Shown here: positions 1 through 5,998 of the stretch, piece by piece | Numbering within the stretch: position 1 is the stretch's first letter | Layout of the letters: every line of letters begins with the position of its first letter | Assembly: GCA_020850375.1 (NCBI GenBank) | Contig: JADZET010000198.1 | Span: 1 to 8,091, forward strand | Source of the DNA: Phycisphaeraceae bacterium | Lineage (GTDB): Bacteria; Planctomycetota; Phycisphaerae; Phycisphaerales; Phycisphaeraceae | Reading direction: 5' to 3' | Length of the DNA stretch: 8,091 nt | The notes under the pieces: generated by a model | Told to the model about the DNA's origin: nothing | The model's database searches: none | The model's input: the letters and a program-made list of their open reading frames with translations, nothing else | Made by a program: the position numbers and the translations under genes

Positions 1-359
1 GCGCGCAGCACCTCAAGCCCCTGCCGATGACCACCGTGGCGGATCAGCTCGGCATCCACGTGGCGACCGTCAGCCGGGCCGTGAGCGAAAAATACATCCA
101 GACGCCGCGCGGGATCTTCCCGCTGCGCATGTTCTTCTCCGGCGGGACCGAGACGCAGGGCGGCGACGCGATGAGCTGGGCGGCCGTGCAGGCCAAGCTC
201 CAGGAGATCATCGATGCCGAGGACAAATCGAACCCGCTCAGCGACGACGAGCTGGTGGACAAGCTCAAGGAAAAGGGCATCGAGATCGCCCGCCGGACCG
301 TGGCCAAGTATCGCAAGCAGATGAACATCCCCCCCGCCCGCCAACGCCGTCGGTACTGA
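1..359 (+). CDS. rpoN: RNA polymerase sigma-54 factor, C-terminal part (5' end outside window)
   Basis: This is the C-terminal DNA-binding part of sigma-54, the factor that directs RNA polymerase to -24/-12 promoters and needs an AAA+ activator to open them. The gene is cut by the window edge; the reading frame begins at base 3 and the stop is TGA at 357-359. The visible protein has the helix-turn-helix region ([19 protein letters not shown]) followed by the typical [19 protein letters not shown] segment. Near the C-terminus, at about bases 288-314, is the RpoN box ARRTVAKYR, the family signature that contacts the -24 element. The protein ends ten or so residues after the box with a basic tail (ARQRRRY), as is normal. 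The adenosyltransferase gene starts 25 bases downstream on the same strand and may be cotranscribed. The identification is secure; nothing can be said about the N-terminal activator-interacting region. Confidence 0.96.
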   Translation, partial: AQHLKPLPMTTVADQLGIHVATVSRAVSEKYIQTPRGIFPLRMFFSGGTETQGGDAMSWAAVQAKLQEIIDAEDKSNPLSDDELVDKLKEKGIEIARRTVAKYRKQMNIPPARQRRRY

Positions 360-384
360 GGTGGCGTGATATCATGGCCGGGCC

Positions 385-948
385 ATGAAGCTCTACACCA
401 AGCGCGGCGACGACGGGCTGACGGACCTGTTCCACGGCGGCCGGGTGCCCAAGGACCACCTCAGAGTCGAGGCCTACGGCTGCGTGGACGAGCTCAACAG
501 TCATCTGGGGCTCGTGCTCGCCGCACAGCCGCCCGAACCGATCCAGCGGGTGGTGGTGACAATCCAGAACCAGCTCTTCGACGTCGGCAGCGACCTGGCC
601 ACGCCGCCGAGACAAGATGACTCGCCCGTTCCGCGCATCGTCGACGATCACGTCAAGCAGATCGAGTCGATGATCGACGCGGCGTGTGCCGGCCTGCCCG
701 AGATGAAGCACTTCATCCTGCCGGGGGGCACGGAGCCGGCCGCACGGCTGCACGTCGCCCGCACCGTCGCCCGGCGGGCCGAGCGGATGTGTGTGCAGTT
801 GGCCCGTGAAGAACCGGTGGGACAACCTCTCTTGGTTTATCTCAACCGTCTGAGCGACCTGCTCTTCGCCCTGGCCCGGCAGGCCAACCACCTCGCGGGC
901 ACGCCGGACGTGCCCTGGCTCGGTCGCAAGGGCGCCGGCGCGGAATAA
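385..948 (+). CDS. pduO: Cob(I)alamin adenosyltransferase, PduO type
   Basis: This enzyme transfers the adenosyl group of ATP to cob(I)alamin to make adenosylcobalamin, the cofactor of enzymes such as methylmalonyl-CoA mutase. It is cytoplasmic and the family forms homotrimers. The 187 residues match the single-domain PduO/MMAB length. Visible family motifs are the N-terminal ATP-binding segment YTKRGDDGLTDL (residues 4-15), RVEAYGCVDELNSHLG (27-42), FILPGG (110-115), the arginine-rich helix ARTVARRAER (125-134) and YLNRLSDLLFALAR (152-165). The start at 385 is chosen because the family begins MKxYTKxGD; no strong ribosome binding site is visible, and translation may be coupled to rpoN 25 bases upstream. 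No cobalamin-dependent enzyme or B12 synthesis gene is in the window, so the client is unknown. The gene converges with the coiled-coil lipoprotein, with only 18 bases between the two stops. Confidence 0.95.
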   Translation: MKLYTKRGDDGLTDLFHGGRVPKDHLRVEAYGCVDELNSHLGLVLAAQPPEPIQRVVVTIQNQLFDVGSDLATPPRQDDSPVPRIVDDHVKQIESMIDAACAGLPEMKHFILPGGTEPAARLHVARTVARRAERMCVQLAREEPVGQPLLVYLNRLSDLLFALARQANHLAGTPDVPWLGRKGAGAE

Positions 949-966
949 TCCGAGCGTCCGCGGCGG

Positions 967-1413
967 CTATTGGGAGCCGGCCCAGTCGCTGGCTTTCTGG
1001 AGGTTCTCGTCGGCCTGCTGCTTGAGCTGGTCCGTCGTGGCCGAGTCGAGGATCGTCACCTGACCGTTTTCGGCGCTGGCCTGCTCGCGCTTTTTCTTCA
1101 GGGCGGCAAGCTTCTCGTCGACGTACTTCTGATACTTCTTGCGGGCCTCTTCGAGGCGTTTGTCATACTCCTTCTGAGCCTCGGCGAGACGTTTTTCCTG
1201 GGCCTGCCGCTTGGCCTCAAAGTTCTGCCTCTGGGCCTCGGTCATGGCTAGGCCGCCGCCCGTGGATGTGCCGCCGCCGGATGAGGTCTCTTGCAGCGCC
1301 AGACTCAGCGAGCCGCCGCCGCCCGTGCCGTCGCTTGCGCCGCCGGAGACGCAACCGCCACAGGCCGTCATCGCCGCCAGCACCGCCGCTGTCGTCCAGG
1401 TCACACCACGCAT
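967..1413 (-). CDS. Small coiled-coil lipoprotein of unknown function
   Basis: I do not recognise a named family. The 148-residue protein starts with a short hydrophobic signal (residues 5-17) and a probable lipobox ending at Cys18 (MTAC); Cys21 is an alternative. A low-complexity stretch rich in Gly and Ser follows (about 22-54), then a highly charged Lys/Glu/Ala/Gln helix (about 57-113) that should form a coiled coil, then a short polar tail. This suggests a lipid-anchored, elongated periplasmic protein, perhaps a tether or scaffold, which is inference only. The start is well supported: GAGGTG lies at 1418-1423, four bases before the ATG. A promoter-like pair lies further upstream, overlapping the end of the pseudouridine synthase gene. 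It is the last gene of the minus-strand run. Confidence 0.8.
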   Translation of the reverse strand: MRGVTWTTAAVLAAMTACGGCVSGGASDGTGGGGSLSLALQETSSGGGTSTGGGLAMTEAQRQNFEAKRQAQEKRLAEAQKEYDKRLEEARKKYQKYVDEKLAALKKKREQASAENGQVTILDSATTDQLKQQADENLQKASDWAGSQ

Positions 1414-1431
1414 GGATCACCTCGTGCCGTC

Positions 1432-1461
1432 ATTGTAGCGGGCCGGCGGGGAACGGGTCAC
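1432..1461 (-). promoter_or_regulatory. Likely sigma-70 type promoter of the coiled-coil lipoprotein
   Basis: Read on the minus strand, GTGACC (1456-1461, 4/6 match to TTGACA) and TACAAT (1432-1437, 5/6 match to TATAAT) are 18 bases apart. Transcription would begin near 1425, giving a leader of about a dozen bases that contains the GAGGTG ribosome binding site. The -35 box overlaps the stop codon of the upstream pseudouridine synthase gene. The call is motif-based only. Confidence 0.45.
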
Positions 1462-2813
1462 ACCTGTCCAGCGTCCCGCAGGGCCGAGTCAAGGTCGACA
1501 AAACACCCCTGGCCCGCCGGCGCGGCCGTGTCCGCGGGCTGGCGATTCCGTAGTTCACCGACCAGCCGGGCCATCGGGCCGTGGACGGAGGCGGTGAAGG
1601 TCACGAGTTGGCGCGTCACCGGGTGCTCGAATTGCAGGTACGCGGCGTGCAGCGCCGGGTGGGTCATCAGGAGGTCCGGCCGCCCGAGCGCCTCGGCCAC
1701 GATCTTCTCGCCCTCCTCGCGGGTGCGGGCGAAGTTGACGTGGCTGCGCCCTCCCGCTGCTCGGGGCGGATTCTGCAGCTCCGCCAGGCCCACCGGCTCG
1801 CCGCCGTAGACCACGTCGCCCACCAGCGGGTAGCCGAGGTAGGACATGTGCACGCGGATCTGGTGCGTCCGGCCGGTCTTGAGCTCGAGCTCCACCAGCG
1901 AGTAGCCGGGGTACCGCTCGCGGACGCGGTAGATCGTGACGCTGGCCCGGCCGGTGCTGTCGTGGCGGATGGCGTAGGCCTCGCGGATCGTCGGGTGCTT
2001 GCCGATGGGCTGGTCGATCACGCCGCCGTCGTCGGGCACCCGGCCGTGCACGACGGCGAGGTAGGCCTTCTGCGTGGTCCGCTCCTCGAACTGACGGGCG
2101 AGCTTCCAGTGGGCGAAGTCGCTCTTGGCCACGACCATGACGCCGGTGGTGTGCCTGTCGAGCCGGTGGACGATGCCCGGCCGCAGGGCCACCGCACCGA
2201 CGCTGCTCAGGCCCGGCACGACGCCGTCGAGGGGCGGCTCATCACCTTCTTGTGGCCGAGACGATCTGACCTCGTCCGACGCCGGTCCGTCACCGCGAAA
2301 GCCGCGGGTCTTCCACTGGGCCCACTGGCCGCCGCCCTGCTCGATCTGCCGCTTGAAACGGAAGGCCAGGGCGTTGATCAGCGTGCCGCGCATGATCCCG
2401 CGGGCGGGGTGGACGATCAGGTCCGCCTGCTTGTTGATGACGATCAGGTGCTCGTCCTCGAACAGCACGTCAAGGGGGATGTCCTCGGGCTCGATCGACC
2501 GCACGGCCGGGGCGGGGAGGATGACGTCGATCACGTCACCGACGTGGAGCGTCGTGCTGGACTTGGGCTGTTTTTGGTTGACCGTGACGCCGCCGAGCTC
2601 GATGATCTGCTGCACGCGGCTGCGGCTGACGCCGCGCAGGCGTTGCTGGAGGAAGACGTCCAGGCGGAGCTTCTTGTCGCGTCGGACGATGAACTGACGT
2701 CGCGGAGCATCCTCCTGCTCAAGACCATCGGCCGCGTCATCGTCGGACGACTCAAGGACATCGTCGTCCGCCGGCTCGATGGGGCCACCGGGCTGATCGT
2801 TCTGGGCGGTCAT
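1458..2813 (-). CDS. rluD: RluA/RluD family 23S rRNA pseudouridine synthase with long insertions
   Basis: The enzyme isomerises specific uridines to pseudouridine, in this family mostly in 23S rRNA. Its 451 residues exceed the usual 300-330. Order of parts: an acidic disordered N-terminus (1-38), an S4 RNA-binding domain (about 46-100, LDVFLQQRLRGVSRSRVQQII), then the catalytic domain. That domain holds the DEHLIVINKQADLIVHPA motif (120-137), RPGIVHRLDRHTTG (211-224) with the catalytic aspartate Asp219, and LKTGRTHQIRVHM (311-323). Two stretches are extra: about 153-210, polar with Gly/Arg/Glu, lying between motif I and HRLD, and about 337-384 before HPALHA. All catalytic residues remain, so it should be active. 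No Shine-Dalgarno sequence precedes the ATG at 2813; the gap to the upstream TPR gene is 35 bases, suggesting one transcript. The family is certain; the exact target (RluD rather than RluC or RluA) is not. Confidence 0.93.
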   Translation of the reverse strand: MTAQNDQPGGPIEPADDDVLESSDDDAADGLEQEDAPRRQFIVRRDKKLRLDVFLQQRLRGVSRSRVQQIIELGGVTVNQKQPKSSTTLHVGDVIDVILPAPAVRSIEPEDIPLDVLFEDEHLIVINKQADLIVHPARGIMRGTLINALAFRFKRQIEQGGGQWAQWKTRGFRGDGPASDEVRSSRPQEGDEPPLDGVVPGLSSVGAVALRPGIVHRLDRHTTGVMVVAKSDFAHWKLARQFEERTTQKAYLAVVHGRVPDDGGVIDQPIGKHPTIREAYAIRHDSTGRASVTIYRVRERYPGYSLVELELKTGRTHQIRVHMSYLGYPLVGDVVYGGEPVGLAELQNPPRAAGGRSHVNFARTREEGEKIVAEALGRPDLLMTHPALHAAYLQFEHPVTRQLVTFTASVHGPMARLVGELRNRQPADTAAPAGQGCFVDLDSALRDAGQV

Positions 2814-2848
2814 GTTTTGCCAGTCCGGGGAGCGAGCGGGGCAGCCGG

Positions 2849-3586
2849 TCAGGGCGTGGCGGGCTCGGCCGGCAGGGTCGGCTCGGGGTCGCCGGCCGGC
2901 TCGGGCTCGGTGGCCACGGGCGTCAGGCCCGGCGCCTCGGGGGTCGGGATCATCGACGAGGTCGGCTGGGTCGTCACCGGCTCGGGGCCGAAGCGCATCG
3001 GCTCGCTCAGACGCGGGACCATCGCCATCCGACCCTCGGCCTCGGCCGCGATGGCCGGCTGATGGGAGGCCTTGCCGCGCTCGATCACCTGCTGGTAGAG
3101 CTTGGTCGCCTCGTCGGGCTGGCCGAGCTCCTCCATCACCGCGGCCAGGCCGAGCATGGCGTTGAGCTTGAAGGTTTCGTCAGCCGCGGGGTTGTCGATC
3201 ACCCTCTGGAAGTCGGCCTTGGCCGAGGTGAGTTCCGTTCTGCGGGCGTCGGACAGGCCGCCCAGTGAGACCGTGTCAGCGGGCTTGCCGCGCAGGGCCG
3301 CCTCGCCGGCCTGAAGCGAGGCCAGGATCGACACGGTCGGATCCTGGGCCTGCTTGGCCACCTCCTCCAGGCCCAGCGGGCTGGTCTCGGTGATCAGCGC
3401 CTCCCAGGCCTGGTCGTGCCGTTGCTGCCGCCACTGGTTGACGAAGCGCGTCACCAGCACGCCGACCAGCACGGCCAGCACCGCCATCAGCAGCGTGTTT
3501 CCCCACTTCTCCCAGAACTCCCGGAAGTTGCGGAAAAAATCCTCGAGGTCGTTCTCTTTCAGGTCGTGACGATGTTCGGAGTCCAT
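2849..3586 (-). CDS. Membrane-anchored TPR protein, YfgM-like
   Basis: This 245-residue protein has the layout of the YfgM/TPR_21-like family. A short charged cytoplasmic N-terminus (1-29, with EDFFRNFREFWEKWGN) precedes one transmembrane helix (about 31-48, LLMAVLAVLVGVLVTRFV), then an external helical domain (52-190) with TPR-like pairs, for example LNAMLGLAAVMEELGQPDEATKLYQQVIERG (141-171). A Pro/Thr/Glu-rich tail ends the protein (about 200-245). In proteobacteria YfgM is an inner-membrane partner of the Sec translocon and periplasmic chaperones; that role is not shown here. The start at 3586 is chosen because the protein begins sensibly there, with AGGG a few bases upstream. The open frame continues further 5', but only as a shadow of the lipoprotein gene. 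It lies between that lipoprotein and the pseudouridine synthase on the same strand. Confidence 0.82.
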   Translation of the reverse strand: MDSEHRHDLKENDLEDFFRNFREFWEKWGNTLLMAVLAVLVGVLVTRFVNQWRQQRHDQAWEALITETSPLGLEEVAKQAQDPTVSILASLQAGEAALRGKPADTVSLGGLSDARRTELTSAKADFQRVIDNPAADETFKLNAMLGLAAVMEELGQPDEATKLYQQVIERGKASHQPAIAAEAEGRMAMVPRLSEPMRFGPEPVTTQPTSSMIPTPEAPGLTPVATEPEPAGDPEPTLPAEPATP

Positions 3587-3598
3587 GCTGCACCCTGG

Positions 3599-3647
3599 GG
3601 CGCGACCAGACACTCGACGGATGCACCGGGCCGTCGCTGGTCGCGCC
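3599..3647 (-). promoter_or_regulatory. Strong intercistronic hairpin before the TPR gene
   Basis: Bases 3599-3609 pair perfectly with 3637-3647 (11 bp, GGCGCGACCAG with CTGGTCGCGCC). Inside, 3615-3620 pairs with 3631-3636 (CGACGG with CCGTCG), leaving a 10-base loop and one 5-base bulge at 3610-3614. On the minus-strand transcript the hairpin ends 12 bases before the ATG of the TPR gene. No U-run follows, so it does not look like an intrinsic terminator; an RNA-processing, stability or translation-control element is more likely, by inference. Confidence 0.6.
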
Positions 3648-3705
3648 GCAGCCGGGTGGATGGTGACAGGGGTACGACTCTTCTCCCTCGCTCCTGACGA
3701 ATCGT

Positions 3706-4230
3706 TCAGTACGCCGCGGTCCCGCCCCCGGAGGCGGACTGGTCGGCGATCCAGATCCGTACGCCGACGATGCCGTGGCTCTCGACCATCTTGATCGTCA
3801 GCAGTTCCTGGCCCTTGCGGAACCAGAGCACCGCCTGCGAACGATCGACCGACTCGGCGAACGTCCGCCAGCCGTAGACAGGCGTCTGATTGCGGTAGAA
3901 CTGCACCGCCTCGTTCAGGTCCGCCTGACCCTGGTAGAGGTGCTCGACCCAGCGTCGTCCGCCCGGGAGCTGCTCGGCCCGGCACTTGGACCGGACCGGC
4001 ACGAATCCCTCGGGCATCGGCACGTCCGGGATCAGCGACTGCCTGGACTGCACCAGGCCCTCGCTTGTTTGAGGCGGCAGCCAGGTGCCGTCGTCCGAGA
4101 CGTTGAGCACCCGCACCTGCTTGCAGCCGAGAGCCAACGTCAGCCCAGCCGCAAGCATCACTAACCTCGCGCCTGTCCGACGTCGGCCCCACAGGGCCCG
4201 CAAGCCCAGCGTGTCCATGAGGTTAATCAT
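3706..4230 (-). CDS. Small lipoprotein of unknown function
   Basis: I recognise no named family. With the ATG at 4230 the protein has 174 residues: a basic N-region (RALWGRRRTGAR), a hydrophobic core (23-34) and a clear lipobox LALGC with Cys36 as the lipidated residue. The mature part begins with a Pro-rich linker, then has DVPMPEGFVPVRS (69-81), YQGQADLNEAVQFYRNQTPVYGW (99-121) and AVLWFRKGQELLTIKM (133-148). This reads as one small alpha/beta domain. The pattern of a Pro-Glu-Gly-Phe strand, then YxG, FYR, GW and FxKG resembles uncharacterised lipoproteins of other bacteria, from memory only. The open frame continues to 4320, but an ATG at 4230 places the signal peptide correctly; 4218 is a possible alternative. 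No Shine-Dalgarno sequence is visible. A promoter-like pair ends 7 bases upstream, compatible with a leaderless mRNA. Confidence 0.8.
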   Translation of the reverse strand: MINLMDTLGLRALWGRRRTGARLVMLAAGLTLALGCKQVRVLNVSDDGTWLPPQTSEGLVQSRQSLIPDVPMPEGFVPVRSKCRAEQLPGGRRWVEHLYQGQADLNEAVQFYRNQTPVYGWRTFAESVDRSQAVLWFRKGQELLTIKMVESHGIVGVRIWIADQSASGGGTAAY

Positions 4231-4237
4231 GGACACC

Positions 4238-4266
4238 AGTGTAGTTTGCGCTAACGCAACGGGCAA
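4238..4266 (-). promoter_or_regulatory. Likely promoter of the minus-strand operon, with palindrome in the spacer
   Basis: On the minus strand TTGCCC (4261-4266, 4/6) and TACACT (4238-4243, 4/6) are spaced by exactly 17 bases. The spacer carries the near-palindrome TTGCGTTAGCGCAA (4246-4259, 5-bp arms around a 4-base centre), which could be a repressor site. The -10 box ends 7 bases before the ATG at 4230, so the transcript would start at or next to the start codon. This is a motif call only. Confidence 0.4.
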
Positions 4267-4379
4267 ACAGGGCAAGATGGGGGAGCCCGGCGCGGAAATG
4301 GAATTCCCAGGTGAAGTCATTCAGACGCCTTTCTATCCACAATCGCAAATCCTGCTCGGCCGTTTTAAACTCTTCCCCC

Positions 4380-5894
4380 ATGCTCGCGCAGGTCCACAGC
4401 TTCGTGCTCCAAGGCATCGACCCCATCCCCTGCGAGGTCGAGGTCGACGTGGCCAACGGCCTGCCCAAGACCACCATCGTCGGGCTGCCGGACGCGGCGG
4501 TGAAGGAATCGGTCGAGCGCGTCCGGGCGGCGATGGTCAACAGCGGGTATCCCTTCCCGGCCTCGCGGCTGCTCGTCAACCTCGCCCCGGCTGACATCCG
4601 CAAGGAGGGGCCGGCCTTCGACCTGCCGATCGCGTTGGGCTTCCTCATCGCCGGGCAGGTCATCCGGTCGGAGAAGCACAAGGGACTGCTGTTCGCCGGC
4701 GAGCTGGCCCTGGACGGCCGTCTTCGGCCGATCAGCGGGGCGATCAACCTGGCCATCCTCGCCCAGCAGATCGGGGCACGGGGACTGGTCGTGCCGGTGG
4801 ACAACGCCCCCGAGGCCGCGGCGGCGGGCGGCGTGGCGGTGTACCCGGCCGACACGCTGGCGAGCGTGGTGGGCTTCCTCAACGATGTGCTCGAGATCGA
4901 ACCGCAGCCCGAGCCGGACGTCGACACCCTGCTGCAATCGGACGTGCCAGAGGTCGACTTCGTGGACGTGCGCGGGCAGGAGGCGGCTAAGCGTGCCTTA
5001 ACCGTCGCGGCGGCGGGGGCGCACAACGTGGCGATGATCGGCCCGGCCGGGGCGGGCAAGACGATGATGGCCAAGGCGCTGCCCGGGATCCTCCCGCCGC
5101 TGTCGCGGGCCGAGGCGTTGGAAGTGACGCGCATCTTCTCGAGCGTAGGACTCTGCCCACCAGGCCAGCCACTGCTCACCCGCCGGCCCGTCCGCACTCC
5201 GCACCACACAGCGAGTTCCCCAGCTGTCATCGGCGGAGGCGTCATCCCCCGGCCGGGGGAAGTGAGCCTGGCCCACCACGGCGTGCTCTTCCTCGACGAG
5301 ATGCCGGAGTTCCCCCGCTCGGTCCTTGAGACGCTGCGCCAGCCGATGGAGGATGGGTGCGTCACCATCGCCCGCGCGCACGGGGCCCTGCGCTTCCCCG
5401 CCCGCTTCATGCTCGTGGGGGCCATGAACCCCACGCCGCGCGGCGGAGATCGCCCCACCGACGAGGTGGGCCAACGCCAGATGGAGCGCTACCTCTCGCG
5501 GATCAGCGGGCCACTGATCGACCGCATCGATATCCACGTCGAGGTGTCGGCTGTGCCGTGGGAGAAGCTCAGCGGGCAGGCCAAGGGCACGTCGTCCTTG
5601 ACCATGCGTCAGCGCGTCCTGGCCGCCCGGCAGGTCCAGACCCGACGCAACGGCGGCCCGACCCACCCCAACAGCACGCTCTCGGGCAGGCAGCTTGACC
5701 AATTAGCCAGCCTGGAACCCTCGGCCGTGCAACTGCTCCAGCAGGCGATGACGGAACTCAAGCTCAGCGCCCGGGCCTACGACAAGATCCGTCGCGTCTC
5801 ACGCACCATCGCCGACCTCGAAGAGAGCGCCACCGTCCAGGCCCACCACGTGGCCGAGGCCGTGCAGTATCGGCTGCTTGATCGCACGTTGTAG
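4380..5894 (+). CDS. comM: YifB/ComM family Mg-chelatase-like AAA+ ATPase
   Basis: ComM is a hexameric AAA+ helicase that promotes branch migration when incoming DNA is integrated during natural transformation; the family is also common in bacteria not known to be competent. The 504 residues match the usual length. The N-terminal Lon-like domain (1 to about 165) opens with MLAQVHSFVLQGIDPIPCEVEVDV and contains TTIVGLPDAAVKES (31-44). The ATPase part has Walker A GPAGAGKT (221-228), PHHTASSPAVIGGG (274-287), Walker B VLFLDE (302-307), sensor Asn350 and RISGPLIDRIDIHVEV (374-389). The C-terminal domain carries SARAYDKIRRVSRTIADL (463-480). The cysteines that usually follow sensor I (NPCPCG... 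CxC) are absent: this protein has NPTPRGGDRPTDEVGQRQ. The start at 4380 is fixed by family alignment; a GTG at 4311 would add 23 unrelated residues. No Shine-Dalgarno sequence is visible. Confidence 0.95.
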   Translation: MLAQVHSFVLQGIDPIPCEVEVDVANGLPKTTIVGLPDAAVKESVERVRAAMVNSGYPFPASRLLVNLAPADIRKEGPAFDLPIALGFLIAGQVIRSEKHKGLLFAGELALDGRLRPISGAINLAILAQQIGARGLVVPVDNAPEAAAAGGVAVYPADTLASVVGFLNDVLEIEPQPEPDVDTLLQSDVPEVDFVDVRGQEAAKRALTVAAAGAHNVAMIGPAGAGKTMMAKALPGILPPLSRAEALEVTRIFSSVGLCPPGQPLLTRRPVRTPHHTASSPAVIGGGVIPRPGEVSLAHHGVLFLDEMPEFPRSVLETLRQPMEDGCVTIARAHGALRFPARFMLVGAMNPTPRGGDRPTDEVGQRQMERYLSRISGPLIDRIDIHVEVSAVPWEKLSGQAKGTSSLTMRQRVLAARQVQTRRNGGPTHPNSTLSGRQLDQLASLEPSAVQLLQQAMTELKLSARAYDKIRRVSRTIADLEESATVQAHHVAEAVQYRLLDRTL

Positions 5895-5909
5895 GTCGGC
5901 AATCCTGGG

Positions 5910-5986
5910 GTAGGGCACGCATCCTGCGTGCCGTGGTCGAGTGTCGGGAGAAGTTCATTCAACGGCACGCAGGATGCGTGCCCTAC
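5910..5986. repeat. REP-like inverted doublet (REPIN/BIME type)
   Basis: Bases 5910-5934 and 5962-5986 are perfect 25-bp inverted repeats separated by 27 bases. Each arm is itself a hairpin: GGCACGCA and TGCGTGCC (8-bp stem) around a 3-base loop, at 5914-5932 and 5964-5982. Each hairpin has GTAG directly at its 5' foot, outward-facing (5910-5913 on plus, 5983-5986 on minus). GTAG plus hairpin is the known signature of REP sequences processed by RAYT/TnpA-REP HUH transposases, and two inverted REPs make a REPIN. The element sits 15 bases after comM and directly before the ribosome binding site of the next gene. No RAYT gene is in this window. Confidence 0.8.
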
Positions 5987-5998
5987 AAGGGACCGAGC

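Noticed and set aside
949..966. Possible bidirectional terminator between the convergent adenosyltransferase and lipoprotein genes
   Set aside because: The 18-base gap holds no convincing stem and no T-run on either strand.
1581..3062. A 493-codon open frame on the plus strand opposite the pseudouridine synthase
   Set aside because: It is antisense to a gene with full family motifs, and its composition (Val, Asp, His, Leu, Ala, Arg repeats) is typical of GC-rich shadow frames. No domain is visible.
3587..4192. 5' extension of the TPR gene frame, which is open up to 4192
   Set aside because: The extension overlaps the lipoprotein gene in another frame, is Arg/Gly/Pro-rich without sense, and lacks family similarity. 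The ATG at 3586 gives the expected membrane-anchor layout.
4311..4379. GTG at 4311 as an upstream start for comM
   Set aside because: It would add 23 residues with no match to the family, which begins at the MLAQVHSF-type segment encoded from 4380.
4223..5458. A 411-codon minus-strand open frame opposite comM
   Set aside because: It is antisense to strongly conserved ComM motifs, and its Ser/Thr/Pro/Arg-rich composition marks it as a shadow.
5933..5998. Upstream start at 5933 for the 5999 lipoprotein
   Set aside because: The extra 22 residues are encoded by the REP-like repeat and would spoil the signal peptide; the ribosome binding site is at 5987-5992.
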